From: Luedemannella flava
GTDB taxonomy: Bacteria > Actinomycetota > Actinomycetes > Mycobacteriales > Micromonosporaceae
Assembly: GCF_039528515.1 (NCBI RefSeq)
Contig: NZ_BAAALT010000009.1
Coordinates: forward strand, 1 to 64,000
DNA length: 64,000 nt
Direction of reading: 5' to 3'
Under the pieces are notes generated by a model. It made no database searches and was not told the origin of the DNA. It was given only the letters and a program-made list of their open reading frames with translations. The position numbers and the translations under genes are program-made. Of the stretch, positions 7,567 through 17,131 are shown piece after piece. The first letter of the stretch is position 1. Each line of letters begins with the position of its first letter.

Positions 7567-7914
7567 TCACGGGGCCAGCCCGAACCGGGTGATGGCGAAG
7601 CAGACGACCGTGACGAACCCCGCACCGATCACGGAGCCGACCAGCAGACCCTGGCCGAACGGCCGGGCGGTCGGCAGGCGCCCGGCAACGAACCTGATCA
7701 ACAGGACGAGCGGCAGAAGGACGACGTTCGTGAGGCCGTAGTAGCCCACCGCACGTTGCAGGTCCGGATCACCGATCAGGGTCCACAGCCGCCACGACAC
7801 GATGCCGAGGATCACGGTTTGAAGACCGGTCCCCGCGACGAAGCCCGGCCACCATCCGGACGCGACCCACCCCGCGGGCACGGTCGCCCCCAGCTGAGTA
7901 CGTGGACGGGTCAC
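7567..7914 (-). CDS. small membrane protein with about three helices
   Basis: The 115-residue product has hydrophobic segments around FVAGTGLQTVILGIVSWRLW, YYGLTNVVLLPLVLLIRFVAG and LLVGSVIGAGFVTVVCFAI. No signature residues are recognised. It sits 36 nt upstream of the DsbA-like gene on the same strand and could be co-transcribed with it. Function unknown. Confidence 0.65.
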   Translation of the reverse strand: MTRPRTQLGATVPAGWVASGWWPGFVAGTGLQTVILGIVSWRLWTLIGDPDLQRAVGYYGLTNVVLLPLVLLIRFVAGRLPTARPFGQGLLVGSVIGAGFVTVVCFAITRFGLAP

Positions 7915-7929
7915 GTCCCGTCCAGTCGG

Positions 7930-7958
7930 CAGGACGGGTCCGGGTCGGACCCGTCCTG
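7930..7958 (-). terminator. hairpin terminator downstream of proS
   Basis: Arms 7930-7942 and 7946-7958 are perfect 13-bp complements with a 3-nt loop, 14 nt past the proS stop codon. Confidence 0.75.
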
Positions 7959-7972
7959 ACCAGACCTTGAGG

Positions 7973-9733
7973 TCAGGTGAGGTGAGCGACGATGTCGGCG
8001 ACCGGGACGTCCACCGACTCGCCCGTGGCGCGGGTGCGCACCTCGACGAAGCCGTCCGCCAGGCGGCGGCCGACCACGACCGCCTTCGGCATGCCGAGCA
8101 GCTCCGCGTCCGTGAACTTGACCCCGGCCGAGACGCCCGGGCGGTCGTCCACCAGCACGGACACCCCGCGGGCGGACAGTTCGGACGCGATCTGCAGGGC
8201 CGCGTCGACCTGGGCGCCCTTGCCGGCGGCGATCACGTGGACGGCGGCCGGGGCGACGGCCTCCGGCCAGACGAGGCCGCGCTCGTCGGCGTACTGCTCG
8301 GCGATCGTGGCGATGAGCCGGGTGACGCCGATGCCGTACGAGCCCATGGTGATGCGGATCGGCTTGCTGTCGGGGCCCAGCGCGTCGAGTCCGAACGCGT
8401 CCGCGTACCGGCGGCCGAGCTGGAAGATGTGCCCCACCTCGATGCCGCGCCGGGTGGTCAGCGTGCCGCCCGTGCAGGCCGGGCAGGCGTCGCCGGCGCG
8501 GACCTCGGCGGCCTCGATCGTGCCGTCCGGCACGAAGTCGCGGCCGACGACCACGTTCGTGGCGTGCTTGCCGGGGATGTTCGCGCCGGTCAGCCAGGCG
8601 GTGCCGGTGACGACCCGGGGGTCGACGACGTAGCGGAAGCCGAGCTTGGACAGGCTCGCGCGGTCGTCGGAACCCTGTGGGCCGATGTAGCCGCGGACCA
8701 GGTCGGGGTTCTTGGCGAAGTCCTCCGCCTCGAACATCGACGGCACGGCCGGGGCGAGCGACGCCTCCAGCCGCTTCATGTCGACCTCCCGGTTGCCGGG
8801 CACGCCGACGATCAGGACCTCCGGCTCCGTACTCCCCGGGGTTGTGATCTTGAGGACGACGTTCTTGAGCGTGTCGGCGGCGGTCCAGTCGTCGCGGTTG
8901 CCGAGGCGGCGCGCGTTGGCCAGGTCGACGAGCGACTCGATCGTGGGGGTGTCGGGGGTGTCGTGGACCTCGAGCGCGGGCCGCGACGAGGGATCGGTGG
9001 CGGGCGGCGCGGGCGTGGTGACGGCCTCGACGTTGGCGGCGTAGTCGCAGGCGGTGCAGCCGACGAAGGTGTCCTCGCCGGCGGCGGCGTGCGCCAGGAA
9101 CTCCTCGGACGCCGAGCCGCCCATCGCGCCCGCCATGGCGGACACGACGGTGTACTTCAGGCCCAGCCGATCAAAGATCTTGACGTACGCGTCGCGGTGC
9201 GCGGCGTAGGAGGCGCGCAGGCCGTCGTCGGACAGGTCGAACGAGTACGAGTCCTTCATGACGAACTCGCGCCCGCGCAGCAGGCCGGCGCGGGGCCGGG
9301 CCTCGTCACGGAACTTCGTGCCCACCTGGTAAAGAATGACCGGAAAGTCCTTGTAGGACGAGTACAGGTCCTTCACGAGCAGCGTGAACAGCTCCTCGTG
9401 CGTCGGCCCGAGCAGATAGTCGGCGTTGCGCCGGTCCTTGAGCCGGAAGATGTCGTTGCCGTACTCCGTCCACCGGTGCGTCGCCTCGTACGGCTCGCGC
9501 GGCAGCAGCGACGGGAATGAGACTTCCTGCGCCCCGATCGCGGCCATCTCCTCGCGCACGATCGTGGCGATCTTCTCGCGCACCAGCACGCCGAGGGGGA
9601 GGAACGTGTACCCACCCGGGGCGGCACGGCGGATGAACCCGGCGCGCACCAGCAACTTGTGGCTGGGCACCTCGGCCTCCGCGGGGTCCTCCCGCAGGGT
9701 GCGTACGAAGAGCGTCGACATCCGCAGCAGCAT
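7973..9733 (-). CDS. proS: proline--tRNA ligase (bacterial type with editing insertion)
   Basis: The 586-residue length matches bacterial-type ProRS. Class II motifs are present: motif 1 region PGGYTFLPLGVLVREKI, motif 2 FRDEARPRAGLLRGREFVMKDSYSF, and motif 3 GSYGIGVTRLIATIAEQ. The middle (about residues 225-390) is the editing insertion (INS) domain, homologous to YbaK, which removes Ala from tRNA(Pro). The anticodon-binding domain follows (AAVHVIAAGKGAQVDAALQIASEL). The ATG at 9733 has a TAGGCT hexamer 6 nt upstream, suggesting a leaderless mRNA. Confidence 0.97.
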   Translation of the reverse strand: MLLRMSTLFVRTLREDPAEAEVPSHKLLVRAGFIRRAAPGGYTFLPLGVLVREKIATIVREEMAAIGAQEVSFPSLLPREPYEATHRWTEYGNDIFRLKDRRNADYLLGPTHEELFTLLVKDLYSSYKDFPVILYQVGTKFRDEARPRAGLLRGREFVMKDSYSFDLSDDGLRASYAAHRDAYVKIFDRLGLKYTVVSAMAGAMGGSASEEFLAHAAAGEDTFVGCTACDYAANVEAVTTPAPPATDPSSRPALEVHDTPDTPTIESLVDLANARRLGNRDDWTAADTLKNVVLKITTPGSTEPEVLIVGVPGNREVDMKRLEASLAPAVPSMFEAEDFAKNPDLVRGYIGPQGSDDRASLSKLGFRYVVDPRVVTGTAWLTGANIPGKHATNVVVGRDFVPDGTIEAAEVRAGDACPACTGGTLTTRRGIEVGHIFQLGRRYADAFGLDALGPDSKPIRITMGSYGIGVTRLIATIAEQYADERGLVWPEAVAPAAVHVIAAGKGAQVDAALQIASELSARGVSVLVDDRPGVSAGVKFTDAELLGMPKAVVVGRRLADGFVEVRTRATGESVDVPVADIVAHLT

Positions 9734-9739
9734 TCGGGC

Positions 9740-9745
9740 AGCCTA
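9740..9745 (-). promoter_or_regulatory. -10-like hexamer TAGGCT for leaderless proS
   Basis: Read on the minus strand, TAGGCT is followed by 6 nt and then the proS ATG. Confidence 0.45.
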
Positions 9746-9835
9746 TCGGGTCGCTTCCGGGTCACCGCCAACGGTTATCTACGCCACGCTCCACGCGGGG
9801 CGGGCTGACGCGAACGGGTGTCGCGCGGTAGATAT

Positions 9836-10642
9836 ATGCCCGTGCAGTGGCGTAGCTATGTGGCGGTCGGTGACAGCTTCACCGAGGGAATGGACGACCA
9901 CCAGCCCGACGGGTCCTACCGGGGCTGGGCGGATCTTGTCGCGTCGCGGCTGGCCGCCGAGTACCGGACCGCCGTGGCCGGCCGTCCGGCCGCCGAGGAG
10001 CAGCACGACTTCCGCTACGCCAACCTGGCGGTCCGCGGCCGGCTCTTCGACAGCGTCGTGGACGACCAGGTGCCCGCCGCCCTGCGCATGCGCCCCGACC
10101 TGGTCAGCTTCGCCGCCGGCGGCAACGACATGCTGCGCCGCAGGTTCGACCCGGACGCGCTGGTCAAGCGCTTCGACGAGGTCGTGCGGGTGCTGCGCGC
10201 CTCCGGCGCGGACGTGCTGGTGTTCCGGTTCGCCGACGTGACCGTCCGGCTGCCGGGCCGGCGGATCATCCTGCCCCGCGTCGAGATCCTCAACCGGGAG
10301 GTCGAGGTCGTCGCCGACCGGCACGGCGCCCGCCTGGTCGATCTGTGGCACGACGAGGAGTTCCACAACCCGCAGCTGTGGAGCATCGACCGCCTGCACA
10401 TGAACGCGATCGGCCACCGCCGCGCCGCCGCCCACGTGCTCAAGGCGCTCGGCCTGGAGCCGTCGCCGGGCTGGTGGGAGGTGCCGGCCAAGCTGACCCA
10501 CTCGTGGGCCGCCGCCCGCGCCGCCGACGCCCGCTGGGTCGGCAACCACCTGGCCCCGTGGGTGAAGCGCCGGCTCACCGGCCGCTCCAGCGGCGACCAC
10601 GTGAGCGCGAAGCGTCCCACGCTCAGCTCCGTGCAGGACTAG
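9836..10642 (+). CDS. SGNH/GDSL-family hydrolase
   Basis: From ATG 9836 the protein (268 aa) begins MPVQWRSYVAVGDSFTEGMDD, with block I GDSF carrying the nucleophile Ser. Block II Gly (YANLAVRGRL), block III GGND (FAAGGNDMLRR) and block V DRLHMNAIGH (Asp and His of the triad) are all present, so it should be an active esterase or lipase. No signal peptide is seen, so it is probably cytoplasmic. It overlaps the convergent acyltransferase gene by 20 nt. Natural substrate unknown. Confidence 0.88.
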   Translation: MPVQWRSYVAVGDSFTEGMDDHQPDGSYRGWADLVASRLAAEYRTAVAGRPAAEEQHDFRYANLAVRGRLFDSVVDDQVPAALRMRPDLVSFAAGGNDMLRRRFDPDALVKRFDEVVRVLRASGADVLVFRFADVTVRLPGRRIILPRVEILNREVEVVADRHGARLVDLWHDEEFHNPQLWSIDRLHMNAIGHRRAAAHVLKALGLEPSPGWWEVPAKLTHSWAAARAADARWVGNHLAPWVKRRLTGRSSGDHVSAKRPTLSSVQD

Positions 10643-11753
10643 GCACCAGGCGCGGCCGCCGCTTCGCGGCAAGATCTTCAACCCAACCCAGGGCGAGTAC
10701 GGCCGACAGCAGCAGCCCGACCCCGATCCCGGCGTAGAGCACGTACCCGGTCCGGTCGCCGAAGCGCCACACGTCGGCCCAGTCGGCCACCGGTTCGCTG
10801 GCCGACAGCGCGATGTTGTGCCACAGATAGATCGTCACCGCCCGCGCGGTCACGACGGAGACGAGCCAGTCCAGCGCCCGTACCCGTCGCAGCCAGGCCA
10901 GGTCCGGACTGAACCGCATGAGCAGCAGCACGAACCCGGTCGAGTAGAGCCCCTGCGCCAGCGGGATCTCGTTGAGGTCCAGCGTGCCGCCCTCCCCCGG
11001 GTGGGTGACCGCCCACGCCGTCCCGGCGGCCAGCAGGACGACAGCGGATCCCAGCCACACCGCCACGGGCAGCCGGCGCAGCGCGCCGTCGCGGTGGGCG
11101 AAGCCGAGCACCCAGCAGGCCCCGAAGATGGCCGCGTTCACCAGCGCGTTGCCGAACGTGGTGTCCAGGTCGACCCCGGCGGCGGGCGCCGCGAACTGGG
11201 TGAGCGCCAGGATCACCAGCGGTGCCACGACCGTGGGCAGCGGCCACCGGCGGAACAGCGCGTGCAGCAGCGGCGACAGCAACACCAGCCACAGGTACGT
11301 CACGACGTACCACAACACGATCGTCGCCGGCTCCAGCTCGTCGGCGCCGCCGGGCTGACCGACCGGCAGCAGCCACAGCAGCAGGTCGCCCGACGGCAGC
11401 GCGGTCGGGTCGTCCGACCACAGCAGCCACAGGCTCACCGGCACGACGATCGCGCCGAGCGCCCACAGCGACGGCACGAGCCGCCGGATCCGGCTCCGCA
11501 CCACCCGCGTGGCCGGGCCCCGGCGCAGCGACGCCGCCATGAGCGAGCCGGCGATCGCGAACATCACGCCCATCGCCGGAAACAGGTACGCCAGCCAGGC
11601 GAACCCCAGCGCGTGATAGATGATCACGCGTCCGATGGCCAGCGCCCGCAGCCCGTCGAGGAACCGGTCACGGTCCGGCCGCGTGTCCGGTACGGCGGCG
11701 ACGCCCCGCGCGGCGGAGGCGGCTTCGTCAACATAGGCGGGGGCGGAGGTCAC
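10623..11753 (-). CDS. acyltransferase-3-family membrane protein
   Basis: A 376-residue polytopic protein beginning (after 28 polar residues) RDRFLDGLRALAIGRVIIYHALGFAWLAYLF, matching the acyltransferase-3 pattern with its conserved Arg and His in the first helix. About ten further hydrophobic segments follow, including a conserved-looking WYVVTYLWLVLLSPLLHALF and the C-terminal TIYLWHNIALSA. Family members O-acylate polysaccharides, lipids or antibiotics at the membrane. The pairing with an SGNH hydrolase, tail to tail, is suggestive because some members fuse both domains, but here they are separate genes on opposite strands. Confidence 0.8.
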   Translation of the reverse strand: MTSAPAYVDEAASAARGVAAVPDTRPDRDRFLDGLRALAIGRVIIYHALGFAWLAYLFPAMGVMFAIAGSLMAASLRRGPATRVVRSRIRRLVPSLWALGAIVVPVSLWLLWSDDPTALPSGDLLLWLLPVGQPGGADELEPATIVLWYVVTYLWLVLLSPLLHALFRRWPLPTVVAPLVILALTQFAAPAAGVDLDTTFGNALVNAAIFGACWVLGFAHRDGALRRLPVAVWLGSAVVLLAAGTAWAVTHPGEGGTLDLNEIPLAQGLYSTGFVLLLMRFSPDLAWLRRVRALDWLVSVVTARAVTIYLWHNIALSASEPVADWADVWRFGDRTGYVLYAGIGVGLLLSAVLALGWVEDLAAKRRPRLVPSPARS

Positions 11754-11831
11754 CCGACGATTCTGAGCGTCGCTTGTGGAGTATCTGTGCGGATCATGTG
11801 AAGCTCACCCGGGTGCGGTCGGTCGAACGGA

Positions 11832-11837
11832 TACCGT
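11832..11837 (+). promoter_or_regulatory. -10-like hexamer TACCGT for a leaderless mRNA
   Basis: TACCGT lies 7 nt before ATG 11845. Confidence 0.4.
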
Positions 11838-11844
11838 CCGACGC

Positions 11845-12396
11845 ATGCATGAGGTCTGGGTGCGGTACGGCTGGGTGGTCTACGTCTTCGTGGCGGCCCT
11901 GCCGGTCATTGTCGGCGTGACGCTCGGGACGGTCGCGCTGCGCCGCCGCCGCGGCGTACTCCCCGAAGTGGCCTGGCGGGACACGGTGGCCGAGGTGGGG
12001 ATCGTGGCCGGCACCGCGCCCTGGCTGTTCATGGGATTCATCCCACACTGGGAGGCGGTCCGCTCGGCGCACCTGCTGCCCTTCGTGGACCTGGTCGACC
12101 AGTGGCACGTGGGGCCGGAGTTCTTCGCGGTACAGGTCGGCGCGAACCTGCTGGTCTTCGCGACGGCGGGGTTCTTCGCGCCGATCCGGTGGCGGATCGG
12201 GCCGGGCGCGGTGCTCGTCGGCGCGGCGGTCGCGTCCGCGCTGCTGGAGATCGGCCAGTGGGTGTTCGACATCGGCCGGGTCACCTCGGTCGACGACGTG
12301 CTCGTCAACGCGGTCGGGGCGTGGCTCGCGGCGCTCTGCTCGACCCGCTGGTGGGCCCGGCGAAGGGTTACGAACGTCGCGGTCGCCCCCGCCTGA
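11845..12396 (+). CDS. VanZ-like membrane protein
   Basis: A 183-residue protein with an N-terminal helix (WVVYVFVAALPVIVGVTLG), a loop with WEAVRSAHLLPFVDLVDQW, then helices VQVGANLLVFATAGFFAP and GAVLVGAAVASALLEIGQWVFDIGRVTSVDDVLVNAVGAWLAA. The ExxQW and RxxxxDDVxxNxxG motif is typical of VanZ-like proteins. The founding member adds low-level teicoplanin resistance; the function here is unproven. The start at 11845 is set by the hexamer spacing. It precedes the HSP90 gene by 55 nt on the same strand. Confidence 0.78.
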   Translation: MHEVWVRYGWVVYVFVAALPVIVGVTLGTVALRRRRGVLPEVAWRDTVAEVGIVAGTAPWLFMGFIPHWEAVRSAHLLPFVDLVDQWHVGPEFFAVQVGANLLVFATAGFFAPIRWRIGPGAVLVGAAVASALLEIGQWVFDIGRVTSVDDVLVNAVGAWLAALCSTRWWARRRVTNVAVAPA

Positions 12397-12451
12397 CGCG
12401 TCCGGCAGGTACCGTGTCGCGAGACATGTGACCTGGGGGAGCGGCGCAACC

Positions 12452-14263
12452 ATGACCAACTTCCAGGTCGACCTCCGTGGCGTGGTCGACCTGCTCAGCC
12501 ACCACCTCTACGGCAGCCCGCGGGTGTACGTGCGGGAGCTGCTGCAGAACGCGGTCGACGCGATCACCGCCCGGCGCGCGACGGACTCCGGCGCGCCCGC
12601 GCTCGTGCGCATCGAGCCGGCCGAGCTCACCGGCGACGGCACGCTGCGCGTGCACGACACCGGCATCGGGCTCACCGAGGCGCAGGTGCACGAGCTGCTC
12701 GCCACGATCGGGCGCAGCGGCAAGCGCGACGAGCTGGGCTTCGCCCGGCACGAGTTCCTCGGCCAGTTCGGCATCGGCCTGCTGTCGTGCTTCCTGGTCG
12801 CCGACGAGATCCGGGTGCGCACCCGGCACGGCAACGAGCCGACCGTGCTGTGGACCGGCTACGCCGACGGGCGTTACGAGGTCGCTGTCGCGGGCCCGGC
12901 CGACGAGCGCGCCGAGCAGGGCACGTCCGTGACGTTGGTGCCGCGCCGCGACGGTGCGCAGTGGCTCACCGGGCCGACCGTGGTCGAGCTGGCCCGCCTC
13001 TACGGCTCGCTGCTGCCGGTCACCGTCCGCGTCGGCAGCGAGGTCGTGTCGGCGGGGCCGCCGCCGTGGCTGGCCACCGCGGCCGACTCACCCGGCGACC
13101 GCCGGGAGAGACTGATCGGGTACGCCCAGGCGACGCTCGGTTTCACCCCCTTCGACGTGATCGACCTTTCGGTGCCCGCCGCGGGGCTGACCGGCGCGGC
13201 ATTTGTCCTGCCGATGCCCGTCAACCCGGCCGCGAAGCTGGGCCACCGTGTCTACCTCAAGCGGATGCTGCTCGGCGAGGGCACCGAGGGCCTGCTGCCC
13301 GAGTGGGCGTTCTTCGCCCGATGCGTCGTCGACGCCACCGAGCTGCGACCCACCGCGAGCCGCGAGGCCCTGTACGAGGACGGCCTGCTCGACGAGGTCC
13401 GCGAGGCGCTCGGCGACCAGCTGCGCGGCTGGCTCGTCCGGCTGGCCACCAACGACCGCGACCGGCTGGCCGCCTTCCTCGACGTGCACCACCTCGGCGT
13501 GAAGGCGCTCGCCCTGCACGACGACGAGATGCTGCGCCTGGTCGACCAGTGGTGGCCCATGGAGACGAACGTGGGCCGCATGACGCTCGCCGAGTTCCGC
13601 GAGCGGCACGGCACCGTCCGCTACTGTGCCACGATCGACGAGTTCCGCCAGCTCGCGGCCGTCGCCGCCGCGCAGGACCTGGCCATCGTCAACGGCGGCT
13701 ACACGTACGACTCGGAGATCATCGAGCGGCTGCCGTCGCTGGACCGGGAGATCCTCGTCGACCGGCTCGACCCGAGCGACCTGACCACCCGGTTCGACAC
13801 CCTCGACCCGGACACCGAACTCGCGCTGCGGCCCTTCCTCAAGGTCACCCAGCGGGCGCTGGACCGGCTCGGCTGCGAGGCGGTCGTGCGCTCGTTCGAG
13901 CCGGCCGCGCTGCCCGCGCTCTACCTGGTCGACCGGTCGGCGGCGTTCCAGCAGCAGTTGCGCGCCACCCGCGAACGCGTCGACGACGTGTGGGCGGGCG
14001 TGCTCGCCGCGTTCGAGCAGGCGGAGGCCGACGCGCGCCCGCAGCTGGTGTTCAACCACCGCAACCCGCTGGTGCGCCGGCTCATCGCGCTCACCGGCAG
14101 CGGGCTCACCGAGCTGGCCGTCGAGGCGATCTACGGGCAGGCGCTGCTGCTCGGCCACCACCCGCTGCGCCCGGCCGACGCGGCGCTGCTCAACCGGTCC
14201 TTCCTGGGACTGCTCAACCACGCGGTGATCGGGGAGGCAGAGCGTGAGGGAGGCTCAGCGTGA
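12452..14263 (+). CDS. HSP90-family (GHKL ATPase) protein
   Basis: Residues 1-180 form a Bergerat ATP-binding domain: VRELLQNAVDAITAR (N box), VHDTGIGLTEAQVHELLATIG (G1 box), GQFGIGLLSCFLVADEI (G2 box) and GTSVTLVPR (G3-like). The middle region resembles the Hsp90 client-binding domain (FVLPMPVN, VYLKRMLLGE, LPEWAFFARCVVDA, LRPTASREALYED). At 603 aa it is close to HtpG in length but diverges at the C-terminus. The start is ATG 12452 with Shine-Dalgarno GGGGGAG. Its stop overlaps the start of the large TPR gene by 4 nt (GTGA), so the two are co-translated. Confidence 0.9.
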   Translation: MTNFQVDLRGVVDLLSHHLYGSPRVYVRELLQNAVDAITARRATDSGAPALVRIEPAELTGDGTLRVHDTGIGLTEAQVHELLATIGRSGKRDELGFARHEFLGQFGIGLLSCFLVADEIRVRTRHGNEPTVLWTGYADGRYEVAVAGPADERAEQGTSVTLVPRRDGAQWLTGPTVVELARLYGSLLPVTVRVGSEVVSAGPPPWLATAADSPGDRRERLIGYAQATLGFTPFDVIDLSVPAAGLTGAAFVLPMPVNPAAKLGHRVYLKRMLLGEGTEGLLPEWAFFARCVVDATELRPTASREALYEDGLLDEVREALGDQLRGWLVRLATNDRDRLAAFLDVHHLGVKALALHDDEMLRLVDQWWPMETNVGRMTLAEFRERHGTVRYCATIDEFRQLAAVAAAQDLAIVNGGYTYDSEIIERLPSLDREILVDRLDPSDLTTRFDTLDPDTELALRPFLKVTQRALDRLGCEAVVRSFEPAALPALYLVDRSAAFQQQLRATRERVDDVWAGVLAAFEQAEADARPQLVFNHRNPLVRRLIALTGSGLTELAVEAIYGQALLLGHHPLRPADAALLNRSFLGLLNHAVIGEAEREGGSA

Positions 14264-17130
14264 CGGATGAGGCACGGGTGCGCGAGATGATCGCGCAGCT
14301 CTGGGACATGCCGTACGGGGCCGCGCACATCGCGGCCGCCGAGGAGGCGGTCCGGCACGCCGACGCGCTCGACAGCGCCGACCTGGGGTTCCACGCCCGG
14401 ATGGCAGCCACCCCGGCCTACCAGCACGGCGGCGAGCCGGCCAAGGCGTTCGTCACGTTCTCCTGGTGCCTCGCGGAGTACGACCGCAACCCGGCCCGGT
14501 ACGGGGCGAACGACGCCGAGCTGCTGCGTTGGTACTTCAAGTACGTCATCTCGTCGCTGACCAAGTTCCCCGAGGTGCCGCTCGACCGGACGTACGCGGT
14601 GCTCGACGACATGCAGCGCCGGTTCACCATCGGCGGGCACAGCCTGCACGCGGTCTACCAGTACCGGTGGGTCGTGGCGAACCACCTGGGCGACGAGGCG
14701 GCCGCCGACGAGTGGTACGCGAAGTGGTCCGCCGCGGCGCGCGACGAGAACTCCGACTGCGCCGGCTGCGACCCGACGTCGAAGGTGTCGCACCTGGTCA
14801 GCCGCGGATGCGACGAGGAGGCCGTGGCGCTGGGCGAGCCGGTGCTCGCCGGCCAGCTGGGCTGCCGCGAGCAGCCGCAGTCCATCCTGACCGAACTGAT
14901 GCTGCCGTACCTGCGCACGGGCCGGCTCGACGAGGCGCGCGACGCGCACCGGCGGGCGTACCGGACCGTGCGCGGCAACGTGGCCAACATGGGCGACGTC
15001 AACCAGCACATCCACTTCTGCGGCGTGACCGGCAACGAGGTGCGCGGCCTGGAGCTGATCGAACGGCACCTCGACTGGCTCGACCGGGCCCCGACGCCCC
15101 TCACGGCGATGTACTTCGCGGCCGCCGCCGGCCTGGTGCTGCGCCGGCTGACCGAGGCCGGGCACGGCGAGGTGCCGGTCCGGCGGGCCGCGGGCGAGAT
15201 CAGCGTCGCGGCGCTGGCCGACGACCTGGCCGCCCACGCGCGGGATCTCGCGCAGAAGTTCGACGAGCGCAACCGGACCACGCACCAGTCGCGCAAGGTC
15301 GCGGAGTGGCTGACCGCCGAGCCGATCGTCGACTACCTGCCGCTCACCGCCACCGCCCGGCCGCTGTCCGCGCCGCCGGTCGCCGACGCCGCCCCGGCCG
15401 AGCCCGCGCCCGTCGTCGTCGACGTGCCGGAGTCGACGACCGTGGACGAGCTGCTCGACATGATCGACCACGGGTACTCGACGGGCGACGAACGGCGCTC
15501 GTTCGCGCTGGTGCGCGTCTTCGCGGAGCGCTTCGGCGCGGGCGGGCTGGCCGACGACCAGGCGGCCCGGTGGGCCGACTACCAGGCGGGGGGCGCCGCC
15601 AACGAGCGCGGCGACCTGGCGGAGGCGGAGCGGCTCTGGCGGGAGGCGGTTCGGCTCTACACCGAGCTGGACCTCCCCGACCGCCGGTACACCGCGTCCG
15701 GCCGGCTCGGGCTGACGCTGTGCGAGCTGGGCGCCGGCGACGAGGGCCTGCCGATGACCGAGGAGGCCGCGGCGTACCTGCTCACGCAGGGGGCGCCGCA
15801 CCTGCGGGCCAGCGCGGCGCACCGGCTGTCGGGCGCGCTGCTGTCCCTGTCGCGGCCCGAGGAGGCCCTGGCCGCCCTCGACGTCGCGGCCGAGTACGCG
15901 CCGGACAGTCCCAACCCGTACACGGTGTTCGCGGTCGCGCTGAGCCGGGCGCAGTGCCTGGGGATGCTGGGCCGGGTGTCCGAGTCGGTCGTGGCGGCCC
16001 GGCAGGCGCACGGCGGGTTCGCCGAGCTCGACCACCGGGCCGGCCGCGCTGCGTCGGCCTGGGCCATGGGCCTGGGCCTGGAGATGACCGGCGACGGCGA
16101 GGGCGCGGTCGCGGCCTTCGAGGACGCCATCGCGCACCTGTCCGACGGCCGGGTGATCGCCGACGCGCGCCGGCACCGGGCGCACCTGCTGGCCGCGACG
16201 CCGCGCGCCGCCGAGGTGATCGACGACCTGGTCGAGCTGGTCGCGCTCGCCGAGGAGCGGGCACCCGTCGGGGTGCGCACCGGGCCGCGCGCCGACCTGC
16301 CGAGCGCGCAGATCCGGTTCGACCTCGCGGTCGCGTACCGGCACGCGGGGCGGCTGCTCGACGCGGCCGAGATCGCGGAGGAGGCGGTGCCGGCGCTGGC
16401 GGCGGCGGAGCGGCCGGACCTGGCCGACCGGTGCCGGTACCTGCTGGCGTCGATCTACCGCGACATGGGCGAGACCGACGGCGCGCTGGCCCTGTTCGAC
16501 CAGCTCACGGTCAACCTGGACGGCTTCGACAACGCGCCGGCCCGGGGCCAGATGCACGAGGAGGCCGCCGAGATCCTCTACCGGCTGGACCGCGACGGCG
16601 AGGCCGCCGCCCGGTTCCTGGCGGCGGCGGAGACGTTCCGCGCGAGCGGACTGATCCTGGACGAGCTGCGTACCCGCCGGATGTCGGCGCTGTCGTTGCG
16701 CTGGGCGGGCGACCCGGAGGCGGCCGTGGCCCGGCTCGAGGAGGCGGACGCCTGCCTGTCGGGCGTCCCGGTCGACGAGCCGCCGGCGCGCTGGGAGCGG
16801 GCGATGCTCGGCTACGACGGCGCCCGGGTGCTGCTCGGGGCCGACCGGCTCGACGACGCGCTGGCCCGCCTCGACGGGGTGGCCGCCCAGTTCCGGTCGA
16901 TCGACGCGTACGCCGAGGCCCTGCAGGTCGAGCTGTTCGTCGGGGAGCTGCTGCTGCGCCAGGGCCGGGCGCCCGACGCGGAGGCGCAGCTGCGTCCGGT
17001 GCTCGGCGCCGCCCCGACGGGCTCGGACCTGAGCCAGAACGCGGCCTGGCTGCTGTGCGAGTCGCTGGAGGCCCAGGGCCGTTCCGCGGACGCCCAGCGC
17101 ATCCGCGACGAGTACGGCCTCGACGCTTAG
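14260..17130 (+). CDS. large tetratricopeptide-repeat protein coupled to HSP90
   Basis: A 956-residue, mostly helical protein with TPR-like motifs throughout (for example AAEEAVRHADALDSADLGFHA, AYRHAGRLLDAAEIAEEAV, YRDMGETDGALALFDQL, LLGADRLDDALARLDGV). A small Cys motif, SDCAGCDP, lies near residue 170, and a Pro/Ala linker near 380 separates two repeat blocks. There is no enzymatic domain. The GTGA overlap with the HSP90 gene implies a fixed stoichiometric link; by analogy with TPR co-chaperones of eukaryotic Hsp90 it may be a client adaptor. That role is inference. Confidence 0.85.
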   Translation: MTDEARVREMIAQLWDMPYGAAHIAAAEEAVRHADALDSADLGFHARMAATPAYQHGGEPAKAFVTFSWCLAEYDRNPARYGANDAELLRWYFKYVISSLTKFPEVPLDRTYAVLDDMQRRFTIGGHSLHAVYQYRWVVANHLGDEAAADEWYAKWSAAARDENSDCAGCDPTSKVSHLVSRGCDEEAVALGEPVLAGQLGCREQPQSILTELMLPYLRTGRLDEARDAHRRAYRTVRGNVANMGDVNQHIHFCGVTGNEVRGLELIERHLDWLDRAPTPLTAMYFAAAAGLVLRRLTEAGHGEVPVRRAAGEISVAALADDLAAHARDLAQKFDERNRTTHQSRKVAEWLTAEPIVDYLPLTATARPLSAPPVADAAPAEPAPVVVDVPESTTVDELLDMIDHGYSTGDERRSFALVRVFAERFGAGGLADDQAARWADYQAGGAANERGDLAEAERLWREAVRLYTELDLPDRRYTASGRLGLTLCELGAGDEGLPMTEEAAAYLLTQGAPHLRASAAHRLSGALLSLSRPEEALAALDVAAEYAPDSPNPYTVFAVALSRAQCLGMLGRVSESVVAARQAHGGFAELDHRAGRAASAWAMGLGLEMTGDGEGAVAAFEDAIAHLSDGRVIADARRHRAHLLAATPRAAEVIDDLVELVALAEERAPVGVRTGPRADLPSAQIRFDLAVAYRHAGRLLDAAEIAEEAVPALAAAERPDLADRCRYLLASIYRDMGETDGALALFDQLTVNLDGFDNAPARGQMHEEAAEILYRLDRDGEAAARFLAAAETFRASGLILDELRTRRMSALSLRWAGDPEAAVARLEEADACLSGVPVDEPPARWERAMLGYDGARVLLGADRLDDALARLDGVAAQFRSIDAYAEALQVELFVGELLLRQGRAPDAEAQLRPVLGAAPTGSDLSQNAAWLLCESLEAQGRSADAQRIRDEYGLDA

Positions 17131-17131
17131 T

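Noticed and set aside
7967..9520. Long plus-strand frame antisense to proS
   Set aside because: proS is unambiguous by its class II motifs; the antisense frame has no domain and high-GC shadow composition.
14131..16557. 808-residue minus-strand frame opposite the TPR gene
   Set aside because: The plus-strand TPR protein has clear repeats and is coupled to the HSP90 gene; the antisense frame has shadow composition.
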